A DNA stretch of 64,000 nt from Flavobacteriaceae bacterium. Lineage in GTDB: Bacteria > Bacteroidota > Bacteroidia > Flavobacteriales > Flavobacteriaceae. This document shows positions 24,561 to 31,716 of the stretch, one piece after another. The stretch is from contig JABXHX010000025.1 in assembly GCA_013373385.1 (NCBI GenBank), positions 1-64,000 on the forward strand, in the 5' to 3' direction. The position numbers and the translations under genes were made by a program. The notes below the pieces were generated by a model. That model saw only the letters and a program-made list of their open reading frames with translations. It made no database searches and was not told the origin of the DNA. Within the stretch, counting starts at the first letter, position 1. Every line of letters begins with the position of its first letter.

Positions 24561-25538
24561 ATGCACTTAAATCAATTCTTAAAGTTTCATCCTATTTTAA
24601 AAGAAAAAATTTGGGGAGGAAAAAAATTAAATCAACTTTTTAATAAAAATTCTAACAAAGATAACATAGGGGAAAGTTGGGAGATTTCTGATGTAGAAAA
24701 CGATACCTCTATTGTTTGTAATGGGAATTTAAAAGATAGAAATTTAAAAGAATTGATAAGTGAATTTAAAGGAGATTTAGTCGGAGAAAAAATCTACCAA
24801 CAATTTGGAGAAAAATTCCCATTACTCATAAAATTCATTGATGCTAAAGAGGCTTTGAGTATTCAATTACATCCAAATAATGAGTTGGCACAACAGCGAC
24901 ATAATTCGTTTGGTAAAACCGAAATGTGGTACGTAATGCAAGCCGATGAAAAAGCAAACTTGATAGTTGGTTTTAAGAAAGATTCTAATCAAAAAGAATA
25001 CCTAGCGAATTTAGAACGCAAATCACTGTTAACAATTTTAAATGTTGATGAGGTTTGTGAAGGCGATGTGTATTTTATTCCTACAGGAAGAGTGCATGCA
25101 ATTGGAGCTGGAGTTTTATTGGCAGAGATACAGCAAACCTCAGATATTACGTATAGAGTATACGATTGGGATAGACCCAATCCAGATGGTACATATAGAG
25201 AGTTGCATACAGAAGAAGCATTAGATGCTATAGATTTTAAGGCGCAAAAATCTTATAAAACTAGCTACAATAAAGAAAAAAATATATCTTCAGAAATTGT
25301 TTCATGTCCTTATTTTACAACTAATGTTTTGCCTTTATCATCTAAGATTAAAGTGAATCATTCAGATAAAGATTCGTTTGTTATTTATATGTGTGTTAAA
25401 GGGGCAGTTTTATTTATGTTAAATGGTGGGGAAGAAGTATTAATTATGGGAGAAACTTTATTGGCGCCAGCATGTATAAAAGAGTTTGAAATTATTCCGA
25501 GAGAACCATCTGAATTATTAGAAGTATTTATTAAATAA
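24561..25538 (+). CDS. manA: Type I mannose-6-phosphate isomerase
   Basis: A 325-residue zinc enzyme interconverting fructose-6-phosphate and mannose-6-phosphate. Motifs: an N-terminal LKEKIWGGKKLNQLF, zinc ligands in SIQLHPNNELA, the signature IPTGRVHAIGAGVLLAEIQQ, and TYRVYDWDR. The short length is that of the Bacillus/Bacteroidota type I group. It sits just upstream of the Kdo8N genes with the same direction, 83 bp away and with its own promoter element, so it likely feeds mannose-containing surface polysaccharide. Identification is strong. Confidence 0.94.
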   Translation: MHLNQFLKFHPILKEKIWGGKKLNQLFNKNSNKDNIGESWEISDVENDTSIVCNGNLKDRNLKELISEFKGDLVGEKIYQQFGEKFPLLIKFIDAKEALSIQLHPNNELAQQRHNSFGKTEMWYVMQADEKANLIVGFKKDSNQKEYLANLERKSLLTILNVDEVCEGDVYFIPTGRVHAIGAGVLLAEIQQTSDITYRVYDWDRPNPDGTYRELHTEEALDAIDFKAQKSYKTSYNKEKNISSEIVSCPYFTTNVLPLSSKIKVNHSDKDSFVIYMCVKGAVLFMLNGGEEVLIMGETLLAPACIKEFEIIPREPSELLEVFIK

Positions 25539-25589
25539 TACCCCTTAACAACTTCAACTTTTAGTTTATAAAATCAAGGATTAATTCTT

Positions 25590-25597
25590 TATCTTTG
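25590..25597 (+). promoter_or_regulatory. -7 promoter element upstream of kdnA
   Basis: TATCTTTG matches TAnnTTTG. It overlaps the TTG the ORF track used as a start (25595), which shows the true start is the ATG at 25622. Confidence 0.55.
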
Positions 25598-25621
25598 ATG
25601 CTTCATTTAAAAACAGAAAAA

Positions 25622-26815
25622 ATGCCAGGATTTGAATTATTTGGAGATGCAGAACGTAAAGAAGTAAACGACGTTTTAGAAAGCGGAGTATTAATGCGTT
25701 ACGGATTTGACGGCGCAAGAAACGGACATTGGAAAGCCAAAGAATTAGAACAAGAATTACAAAATACATTAGGAGTTAACCATGCGCAATTAACCAGTAG
25801 TGGAACTACAGCGTTAAATGTTGCATTAGCAGTATTAGGGGTTGGAGCTGGAGATGAAGTGATTATGCCAACATTTACTTTTGTGGCTAGTTTCGAATCT
25901 ATTTTAGCTGCAGGAGCAACGCCAATTTTAGTAGATATTGACGATACATTAACGCTAGACCCTAAAGCTGTTGAAGCTGCAATTACTGCAAAAACAAAAG
26001 TTGTAATGCCTGTGCATATGTGTGGGGCTATGGCAGATTTAGATGCATTAAAAGCTATTTGTGACAAACATAATTTAATCTTATTAGAAGATGCATGTCA
26101 GGCAATTGGAGGATCTTATAAAGGGAAAAAACTAGGAACAATTGGAGATGCAGGTTGTTTTTCTTTTGACTATGTAAAAACAATTACTTGTGGCGAAGGT
26201 GGTGCGGTAGTTACCAACGATGCTACTTTAGCTTTACACGCAGATCATTATACAGATCACGGACACGATCATGTTGGAAATGATAGAGGGGCTGAGTCTC
26301 ATCCATTTTTAGGATATAATTTTAGAATCTCAGAATTAAATGCAGCTGTTGGTTTAGCGCAAGTAAGAAGATTAGAAGATTTTGTAGCTACACAACGTAA
26401 AAATAAAAAAGTATTAAAAGATGCGTTGGCTACGATTCCAGAAGTTTCGTTTAGAAGATTACCAGATGAAGATGGAGATAGTGCAGGATTCTTATCATTT
26501 TTTATGCCTACGAAAGCATTGACAGATAAAGTAGTTGCGGCATTTAAAGAACATGGTGTAGATGCATATTGGAACTACTATGAAAATGATTGGCATTATG
26601 TACGTAAATGGAATCACTTAAAAGATAAAGTTTCTTTATATCCATTAGCAGATCAAATTGTAAACGGAATGCAAGATTTAAACAATGCAGACTTTTCGCA
26701 ATCAGATGATTTTATCTCGAGAAACATTTCTTGTTTGATTAAGTTATCTTGGACTGATGCTGAAGTTCAAGAAAGAGCAGCTAAGATGGTAGCAGCAATT
26801 AAATCTGTTTTATAG
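25622..26815 (+). CDS. kdnA: 8-amino-3,8-dideoxy-manno-octulosonate transaminase (DegT family)
   Basis: A 397-residue PLP enzyme of the DegT/DnrJ/EryC1 family. The internal-aldimine Lys is in [19 protein letters not shown]; the N-terminal [14 protein letters not shown] and the motif [16 protein letters not shown] are, as I recall, particular to the KdnA group. KdnA of Shewanella oneidensis aminates the 8-aldehyde of Kdo to give Kdo8N. Support comes from context: kdsB starts 1 bp downstream and a KdnB-like oxidase lies 1.5 kb further. Start at 25622 is chosen because a -7 promoter box covers the track start. The alternative is another sugar aminotransferase, but the gene set argues against it. 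Confidence 0.88.
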   Translation: MPGFELFGDAERKEVNDVLESGVLMRYGFDGARNGHWKAKELEQELQNTLGVNHAQLTSSGTTALNVALAVLGVGAGDEVIMPTFTFVASFESILAAGATPILVDIDDTLTLDPKAVEAAITAKTKVVMPVHMCGAMADLDALKAICDKHNLILLEDACQAIGGSYKGKKLGTIGDAGCFSFDYVKTITCGEGGAVVTNDATLALHADHYTDHGHDHVGNDRGAESHPFLGYNFRISELNAAVGLAQVRRLEDFVATQRKNKKVLKDALATIPEVSFRRLPDEDGDSAGFLSFFMPTKALTDKVVAAFKEHGVDAYWNYYENDWHYVRKWNHLKDKVSLYPLADQIVNGMQDLNNADFSQSDDFISRNISCLIKLSWTDAEVQERAAKMVAAIKSVL

Positions 26816-26816
26816 T

Positions 26817-27548
26817 ATGAAAGTTATTGCAATGATTCCTGCTCGATACGGAGCAACTCGCTTTCCAGGTAAGCTCATGGCTGATTTAGGAGGGAAGCCA
26901 GTAATTGTTAGAACTTATGAAGCTACAGTTGCTACAAATCTTTTTGATGAGGTGTATGTAGTTACTGATAGTGAAATTATCAAAGGCGAAGTAGAGAAGT
27001 TTGGAGGAAAGGCAATCATGAGTATCAAAGAACACGAATGTGGTTCAGACAGAATTGCAGAAGCCGTTGAAAACTTAGAGGTAGATATCGTTGTAAACGT
27101 TCAAGGAGATGAACCTTTTGTAAAAAAAGAACCTTTAGAAAAAGTATTGGCCGTTTTTAACGGAGATGACGCAGCTCAAATAGACTTAGCTTCTTTAATG
27201 CAAGAAATTACAGATTGGAAAGATATTACCGATCCTAACTATGTAAAAGTAATTGTTGATGAAAACGATTACGCACTGTACTTTTCTCGTTCACCAATTC
27301 CGTATCCAAGAGATAAAGATGCAGGTGCAAGATATTTTGAACATATAGGTGTCTATGCATTTAGAAAACAAGCCATTTTAGATTTTTATCATTTGCCAAT
27401 GCGTTCGTTAGAAGCAACGGAAAAAATAGAATGTATTCGTTATTTAGAATACGGAAAGAAAATTAAAATGGTAGAAACAGATTTTATGGGAATCGAAATA
27501 GATACACCAGAAGATTTGATAAAAGCACAACAGTATTTAACTAAATAA
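26817..27548 (+). CDS. kdsB: 3-deoxy-manno-octulosonate cytidylyltransferase
   Basis: A 243-residue enzyme that activates Kdo, or here probably Kdo8N, with CTP to the CMP-sugar used by Kdo transferase WaaA. The signature [21 protein letters not shown] starts the protein; other motifs are [21 protein letters not shown] and the C-terminal [16 protein letters not shown]. Length is normal. It is separated from kdnA by 1 bp and closes this transcription unit with a strong terminator. Acting on the amino form is an inference from the neighbours, as in Shewanella KdsB. Confidence 0.95.
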   Translation: MKVIAMIPARYGATRFPGKLMADLGGKPVIVRTYEATVATNLFDEVYVVTDSEIIKGEVEKFGGKAIMSIKEHECGSDRIAEAVENLEVDIVVNVQGDEPFVKKEPLEKVLAVFNGDDAAQIDLASLMQEITDWKDITDPNYVKVIVDENDYALYFSRSPIPYPRDKDAGARYFEHIGVYAFRKQAILDFYHLPMRSLEATEKIECIRYLEYGKKIKMVETDFMGIEIDTPEDLIKAQQYLTK

Positions 27549-27554
27549 TTACGT

Positions 27555-27581
27555 AAGCCTCATGTTTCATGAGGCTTTTTA
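27555..27581 (+). terminator. Terminator after kdsB
   Basis: Ten-bp perfect stem AAGCCTCATG-TTT-CATGAGGCTT followed by Ts, six bases after the kdsB stop codon; it separates kdnA-kdsB from the HAD gene, which starts only 12 bp later. Confidence 0.9.
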
Positions 27582-27593
27582 ATTTTAAATAAA

Positions 27594-28286
27594 ATGTATA
27601 AAAATATTAAAGTAATTGCTTTTGATGCAGATGATACGCTTTGGGTAAATGAAACTTATTTTAGAGCAGCAGAGCAACAATTTGCCAAATTACTATCAAG
27701 ATACGAGACCGAAAATAAAATAGATCAAGAACTGTTTAAAACCGAAATAAAAAACTTAGCATTGTACGGCTATGGTGTAAAAGGTTTTATGCTGTCTATG
27801 ATAGAATGCGCTTTAGAACTTTCCAATTACAGTATCAATCCAAAACTGTTAAACGACATACTAAACATAGGCAAAGAAATGCTAGACAAACCAATTGAAT
27901 TGTTAGAAGGTGTAGAAGAAGTTTTAAAGTCCTTATATGGTAACTATAAGTTGATCGTTGCAACGAAAGGAGATTTGTTAGATCAAGAAAGAAAGTTAGA
28001 AAAATCGGGTTTGTTGAGATATTTTCATCACATAGAAGTCATGAGTGAGAAAAACAAGGCTGGATATAAAAAACTGTTAGCCCATTTAGATATTCATGCC
28101 AATGAATTATTAATGATAGGGAACTCCTTAAAATCAGATGTGTTACCCTTAATAAACATAGGTGCATCAGCTATTCATGTGCCTTTTCATACAACTTGGG
28201 CACACGAAGAAGTATCAGAAAAAGAGCAACGAAATATTAATTACAAAATAATAAATAATTTAAAAGAACTTGTATCAATTCTTTAG
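27594..28286 (+). CDS. HAD-superfamily hydrolase with C1 cap
   Basis: A 230-residue HAD phosphatase. Motif I is VIAFDADDTLWVNE, motif II VATKGD, motif III the Lys in EKNKAGYKKL, and motif IV MIGNSLKSDVLP. A helical cap lies between residues about 20 and 95, so it is not a KdsC-type capless Kdo-8-phosphate phosphatase; it resembles YjjG/pyrophosphatase-like members. It lies between kdsB and kdnB and is read in the same direction, but a terminator precedes it and a promoter follows, so it may not belong to the pathway. Substrate is unknown. Confidence 0.88.
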   Translation: MYKNIKVIAFDADDTLWVNETYFRAAEQQFAKLLSRYETENKIDQELFKTEIKNLALYGYGVKGFMLSMIECALELSNYSINPKLLNDILNIGKEMLDKPIELLEGVEEVLKSLYGNYKLIVATKGDLLDQERKLEKSGLLRYFHHIEVMSEKNKAGYKKLLAHLDIHANELLMIGNSLKSDVLPLINIGASAIHVPFHTTWAHEEVSEKEQRNINYKIINNLKELVSIL

Positions 28287-28301
28287 ATTGATGTATTTTT
28301 G
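28270..28301 (+). promoter_or_regulatory. Flavobacterial promoter for kdnB
   Basis: TTG, 21 nt, TATTTTTGC; the -7 box ends 20 bp before the kdnB ATG, and the -33 box overlaps the end of the HAD gene. Confidence 0.55.
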
Positions 28302-28321
28302 CTATAAATAAAATTAATACA

Positions 28322-29404
28322 ATGAGTTTCAGAAATTTTCCAATGGTTCCTCGCGTAGTTTTTGGTAGAGGGTGTTTTAATCAATTAGACGAAATCTTAA
28401 GTCCAAAGCGTAAAAGCGAAAAAGCGCCATTCATATTTATTGTAGATGATGTTTTTAAAGGAAACGATTGGCTAATTAGTAGAATTCCGTTGCATTTTAA
28501 TGATAAAATTATATATGTAAGTGCAGAGGAAGAGCCTAAAACAAGTTATGTTGATGGATATAGAGATCAGATTTTTGCAGAGTTTGATGAAGTTCCATCA
28601 GGAATCATCGGAATTGGTGGAGGTACTATGTTAGATTATGCAAAAGCCATTGCATTAATGATGACAAATCCAGGAAGTTCTGCTGATTATCAAGGTTGGG
28701 ATTTAGTTAAAAATCAAGGTGTGTATCATGTAGGAATTCCTACAATTTCTGGAACAGGAGCAGAAGTTTCTAGAACAACAGTTTTAACAGGACCAGAACG
28801 TAAATTAGGAATGAACTCAGATTATACACCATTTGATCAAGTGGTTTTAGATCCAGAATTAACGAAAGATGTGCCAACAAACCAATGGTTTTATACAGGA
28901 ATGGATTGCTATATTCACTGTATAGAATCTTTAACTGGTACGTATTTAAATGCATTTAGTGAAAGTTACGGAGAAAAATCGCTAGACTTGTGTAGAGAAG
29001 TGTATTTAGAAAAAGACGAACGTGACGAAGATAGTCAGGATAAATTAATGATGGCATCTTGGCATGGAGGTATGAGTATTGCGTATTCTCAGGTTGGAGT
29101 AGCCCACGCCATGAGTTATGGATTGTCTTATTTGTTGGGAACCAAGCACGGAGTAGGAAACTGTATTGTTTTTGATCTGTTAGAAGAATTTTATCCAGAA
29201 GGTGTTGCAGAGTTTAAGCAAATGGTTAAAAAACATAATATTGATATTCCAAAAGGATTATGTAAAGATTTAACAGATAAAGAATTTGATATTATGATTG
29301 ATGTTTCTTTAAGTTTAGTGCCTTTATGGGAAAATGCTTTAGGGAAGGATTGGCAAAAAACTATTACTAGAGAAAAATTAAGAGCAATGTACGAGAAAAT
29401 GTAA
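28322..29404 (+). CDS. kdnB: 3-deoxy-manno-octulosonate 8-oxidase (iron alcohol dehydrogenase family)
   Basis: A 360-residue iron-containing alcohol dehydrogenase. The N-terminus FPMVPRVVFGRGCFNQL, the NAD-binding GIGGGTMLDYAKAIAL, the metal segments MDCYIHCIESLTGTYLNAFS and GVAHAMSYGLSYLLGTKHGV are visible. Within the family it matches KdnB, which in Shewanella oxidises the C8 hydroxyl of Kdo so that KdnA can aminate it. Length agrees. A KdnA-like gene and kdsB lie just upstream, completing the Kdo8N route. It has its own promoter. Generic alcohol dehydrogenase is the weaker alternative. Confidence 0.87.
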   Translation: MSFRNFPMVPRVVFGRGCFNQLDEILSPKRKSEKAPFIFIVDDVFKGNDWLISRIPLHFNDKIIYVSAEEEPKTSYVDGYRDQIFAEFDEVPSGIIGIGGGTMLDYAKAIALMMTNPGSSADYQGWDLVKNQGVYHVGIPTISGTGAEVSRTTVLTGPERKLGMNSDYTPFDQVVLDPELTKDVPTNQWFYTGMDCYIHCIESLTGTYLNAFSESYGEKSLDLCREVYLEKDERDEDSQDKLMMASWHGGMSIAYSQVGVAHAMSYGLSYLLGTKHGVGNCIVFDLLEEFYPEGVAEFKQMVKKHNIDIPKGLCKDLTDKEFDIMIDVSLSLVPLWENALGKDWQKTITREKLRAMYEKM

Positions 29405-29438
29405 TTTACTTTATATACTTTAAACCAAAAGATTATCG

Positions 29439-29446
29439 TAAATTTG
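29439..29446 (+). promoter_or_regulatory. -7 promoter element upstream of the 86-residue protein
   Basis: TAAATTTGC fits the -7 consensus and ends 22 bp before the ATG at 29469. Confidence 0.45.
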
Positions 29447-29468
29447 CATTCAAAATAACAAAAGAATT

Positions 29469-29729
29469 ATGGCAAGCATAAAAAATTTAAAAAAAGATAT
29501 TAATTACACGTTAGGAGATATTATTGGTGTATGTGATTTTATTAAAACTGATACTGATAAAACTGAAGGAGCTGATAAGGTTATTGATGAAACCATTGAC
29601 GTTTTTGATGAGCTTATGGAAAAAGTGCATGCTAAAAATGTAGAAAATAAGAAAGTACATTTTAAGTCTGTAAGAAAAGAGTTAGAAGAGAAAGCAACTG
29701 GATTGGTTGCAAAAATTAACAAGCTTTAA
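29469..29729 (+). CDS. Small helical protein of unknown function (86 residues)
   Basis: An acidic/basic, all-helical cytosolic protein with no signal peptide: ASIKNLKKDINYTLGDIIGV, then CDFIKTDTDKTEGADKVIDE, a central DELMEKVHAK and the C-terminal KELEEKATGLVAKINKL. I recognise it only as a type of small protein conserved in Flavobacteriia; no domain or function can be named. It has its own promoter element and its own terminator, so it is monocistronic, which fits a well-expressed small protein. Confidence 0.8.
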   Translation: MASIKNLKKDINYTLGDIIGVCDFIKTDTDKTEGADKVIDETIDVFDELMEKVHAKNVENKKVHFKSVRKELEEKATGLVAKINKL

Positions 29730-29753
29730 TAAAAAATTAACTTCATTTTAAAG

Positions 29754-29783
29754 AAAATCACCTTTTTAAAAGGTGATTTTTTT
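29754..29783 (+). terminator. Terminator after the 86-residue protein
   Basis: AAAATCACCTTTT / AAAAGGTGATTTT stem followed by Ts, 24 bp past the stop codon. Confidence 0.88.
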
Positions 29784-29810
29784 GTATTTTTACTTAAACG
29801 ATATACTAAA

Positions 29811-29818
29811 TAATTTTG
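29811..29818 (+). promoter_or_regulatory. -7 promoter element upstream of the 65-residue protein
   Basis: TAATTTTG fits TAnnTTTG and lies 34 bp before the ATG at 29853; no well-placed TTG. Confidence 0.4.
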
Positions 29819-29852
29819 TTGAACGTTTAACTAAAAAAAGCTTTGTAGAAAT

Positions 29853-30050
29853 ATGGCTAGAGCAATGTTTGAGTACACAAAAACGGTACTAAAAAAAGTA
29901 AGTTTTAATGCAGATTTATTTTGTAAAGAGTTAGAAAAGGCATTAGAAAGGTTATTGCCTCATGAAGTAAATGAACTCTCTATTTGGATCAAACAATTTA
30001 CATCTAACAAACCCGAATTGTATGCATGTTTGGCATTAATTAAGAAATAA
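29853..30050 (+). CDS. Small protein of unknown function (65 residues)
   Basis: A 65-residue soluble protein: ARAMFEYTKTVLKKVSFNAD, then LFCKELEKALERLLPHEVNE and a C-terminal region ending ELYACLALIKK. It is helical with no signal peptide. The start is supported by a -7 element 34 bp upstream and the end by a strong bidirectional terminator immediately after the stop. It looks like a conserved small flavobacterial protein; I cannot assign a family or role. Confidence 0.78.
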   Translation: MARAMFEYTKTVLKKVSFNADLFCKELEKALERLLPHEVNELSIWIKQFTSNKPELYACLALIKK

Positions 30051-30084
30051 AAAAAAAGGAGAATCTAACGATTCTCCTTTTTTA
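30051..30084. terminator. Bidirectional terminator
   Basis: AAAAAAGGAGAATC-TAAC-GATTCTCCTTTTTT: 14-bp stem with A and T tracts on both sides. It overlaps the last codons of the convergent Spy-like gene. Confidence 0.92.
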
Positions 30085-30541
30085 GTTTTCTAACTTTTTG
30101 ATTTTTATAACGTCTAAACAACCTTCGGTTAAAATCTCGTTCTACAGCATCAAGCTTAACAATTTTTTTATAAGAAATAATTTTACTCAAATCGTATTGA
30201 AATTTTACATGTGCTTCGTATTCTGCTTTTTCTGCAGCAAGCATTTCTTTTGCAAAAACTTTAGCTTGTTTTTCTGTTAATTTATCTAAACCACCAATTA
30301 CGGAAATTCTCTTTTTTAAAGCACTTCTTTTACCATGGTAAAGATTGTAGCGTTCTTTTTCAAAACGATTGTAAATTGGCCAAAAATCAGCAGCTTCTTT
30401 TGCTGTTAGGTTTAACTTCTCTGTAATATAAGAAACTTTTAAGGCTTTAATTTTTTTTCTATCTCCTCTTTTTTGAGAAAATAAACTTGTGCTTATGATT
30501 AGAGCTAAAAAAAGTATTAGTATGTGTGTTTTCTTGTTCAT
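30065..30541 (-). CDS. Spy/CpxP-like periplasmic protein
   Basis: A 158-residue exported, strongly basic helical protein. Signal peptide NKKTHILILFLALIISTSLFSQ, then a helical bundle with the LTXXQ-like stretch YITEKLNLTAKEAADFWPIY and a second copy-like segment LDKLTEKQAKVFAKEMLAAE. This resembles Spy/CpxP, periplasmic chaperones and regulators of envelope stress. It is the last gene of an ECF sigma / anti-sigma operon; its start overlaps the anti-sigma stop by one base. It may act as a sensor or target of the sigma factor; this is inference. Confidence 0.8.
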   Translation of the reverse strand: MNKKTHILILFLALIISTSLFSQKRGDRKKIKALKVSYITEKLNLTAKEAADFWPIYNRFEKERYNLYHGKRSALKKRISVIGGLDKLTEKQAKVFAKEMLAAEKAEYEAHVKFQYDLSKIISYKKIVKLDAVERDFNRRLFRRYKNQKVRKLKKENR

Positions 30542-31077
30542 TATTGTTCAATTTCATTAATAAAACTACTACTGTTAATTGTATTAAAATAATCTAAAAT
30601 ATCTTCATCTTGTATAGATGTTTCATTTTCAATAAGGTTGCCATCTGTAAAATCTGTATCAATAAATTCAATTTGAGTTGATGTGCTGTAATTTTCATTA
30701 ATCCAGATCTCTAACTCATCTGATGTGATAGAATCAAAAGAATAGTTTTCTGACGCGTTAAAATAATTCAGCCCAATAAAAAGCAAGATACAAGCTGCAG
30801 CAGCTGCAGGAATGGCTTGCAATACTCTTTTACGCAAAGAAACAACTTTTACTTCTTTTTTAGGAAGTTCTACTTTTGATAAAATTTCTTGCTCAACAGA
30901 TGTAAAATAATCTTTTGGCACATCAAAAGCATTGCCTTTAGGTAAGCTTTTTTCAGCTAAGTTACACATTATAGTATCTTCAAGTAGATCAAAGTAATTA
31001 TTAGGTACAGAAAAACCATGCGTGCAGTTTGTGACTTTTTTTGTGAAATCTTCGCTATGTAGTTTTTTTCTATCCAT
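30541..31077 (-). CDS. Probable membrane anti-sigma factor
   Basis: A 178-residue protein with an N-terminal cytosolic region of about 85 residues, one transmembrane helix (VLQAIPAAAAACILLFIGLN) and an acidic periplasmic tail rich in Asp, Glu and Ser. Two similar N-terminal segments, FSVPNNYFDLLEDTIM and FDVPKDYFTSVEQEIL, form an internal repeat. The gene starts 32 bp after the sigma factor stop and overlaps the Spy-like gene by one base. Position and topology indicate an anti-sigma factor that holds the sigma subunit at the membrane, although no ZAS-type zinc motif (HxxxCxxC) is seen. Confidence 0.75.
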   Translation of the reverse strand: MDRKKLHSEDFTKKVTNCTHGFSVPNNYFDLLEDTIMCNLAEKSLPKGNAFDVPKDYFTSVEQEILSKVELPKKEVKVVSLRKRVLQAIPAAAAACILLFIGLNYFNASENYSFDSITSDELEIWINENYSTSTQIEFIDTDFTDGNLIENETSIQDEDILDYFNTINSSSFINEIEQ

Positions 31078-31109
31078 TTAGTTCTTAGACTCTAAGCTGT
31101 TAAAAAGGT

Positions 31110-31664
31110 TTAAACCAATGTGTATTTATTTTTTATAAATTCTTCTATTTTTTTTACTGCATGAAAGTAAGATGCTTTTAAAGCTCCTTCTGATGTTTCT
31201 AGTATGTCAGATATTTGCTTGTACTTTAAATTATCAAAATACTTCATGTTGAAAACAAGTTGCTGCTTTGTCGGTAAAGATGCGATGGCTTTTTGTAGCA
31301 CTTGTTGTATTTCATCGCCAGAAAATAAACTATCACTGTCTAAATTAGAGGTCAATCCATATTGGTATTCAGTAATATCTAAATTGTTCTCTTTTGCTCT
31401 TTTATTAATAAAACTGATAGACTCGTTCGTGGCAATTCTGTACATCCAAGAAAACAATTGGCTTTCTTGTTTAAAGTTATGGATGCCTTTAAAAATTTTA
31501 ATAAAGGTGTTTTGCAACACATCATCGGCATCATCATGAGAAATTACAATTTTACGAATATGCCAATACAGACGCTCTTTATAGGTAGCAACCAATTGCC
31601 TGTATGCTTGCTCTTTTGTGCTAGCATTTTGTAGTTGCTCTATTAAAGTTATTTCGTCTATCAA
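31110..31664 (-). CDS. ECF-type RNA polymerase sigma factor
   Basis: A 184-residue sigma-70 family protein with region 2 (YWHIRKIVISHDDADDVLQN, then FIKIFKGIHNF and FSWMYRIATNESISF) and region 4 (LPTKQQLVFNMKYFDNLKYK, with SEGALKASYFHAVKKIEEF). Length and lack of regions 1 and 3 mark an ECF sigma factor of the RpoE type. It heads a unit with a one-helix anti-sigma protein and a Spy-like periplasmic protein, so its regulon is probably envelope-related. No receptor gene of the FecA type is nearby, which argues against iron signalling. Confidence 0.92.
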   Translation of the reverse strand: MIDEITLIEQLQNASTKEQAYRQLVATYKERLYWHIRKIVISHDDADDVLQNTFIKIFKGIHNFKQESQLFSWMYRIATNESISFINKRAKENNLDITEYQYGLTSNLDSDSLFSGDEIQQVLQKAIASLPTKQQLVFNMKYFDNLKYKQISDILETSEGALKASYFHAVKKIEEFIKNKYTLV

Positions 31665-31716
31665 CTAGTTATTTTTAGTGTTAGACGTTCAGAATATAGA
31701 AAGGTTTAATAGTGAT

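Noticed and set aside
26715-26722. TCTCGAGA palindrome in kdnA, similar to part of the repeat at 2223-2250
   Set aside because: Only 8 bp agree, the GATC/TGACA flanks are missing and the residues belong to the enzyme; it is not a second copy.
27594-28286. HAD hydrolase as the Kdo-8-phosphate phosphatase KdsC
   Set aside because: KdsC is about 180 residues and lacks a cap domain, whereas this protein has a clear C1-type helical cap.
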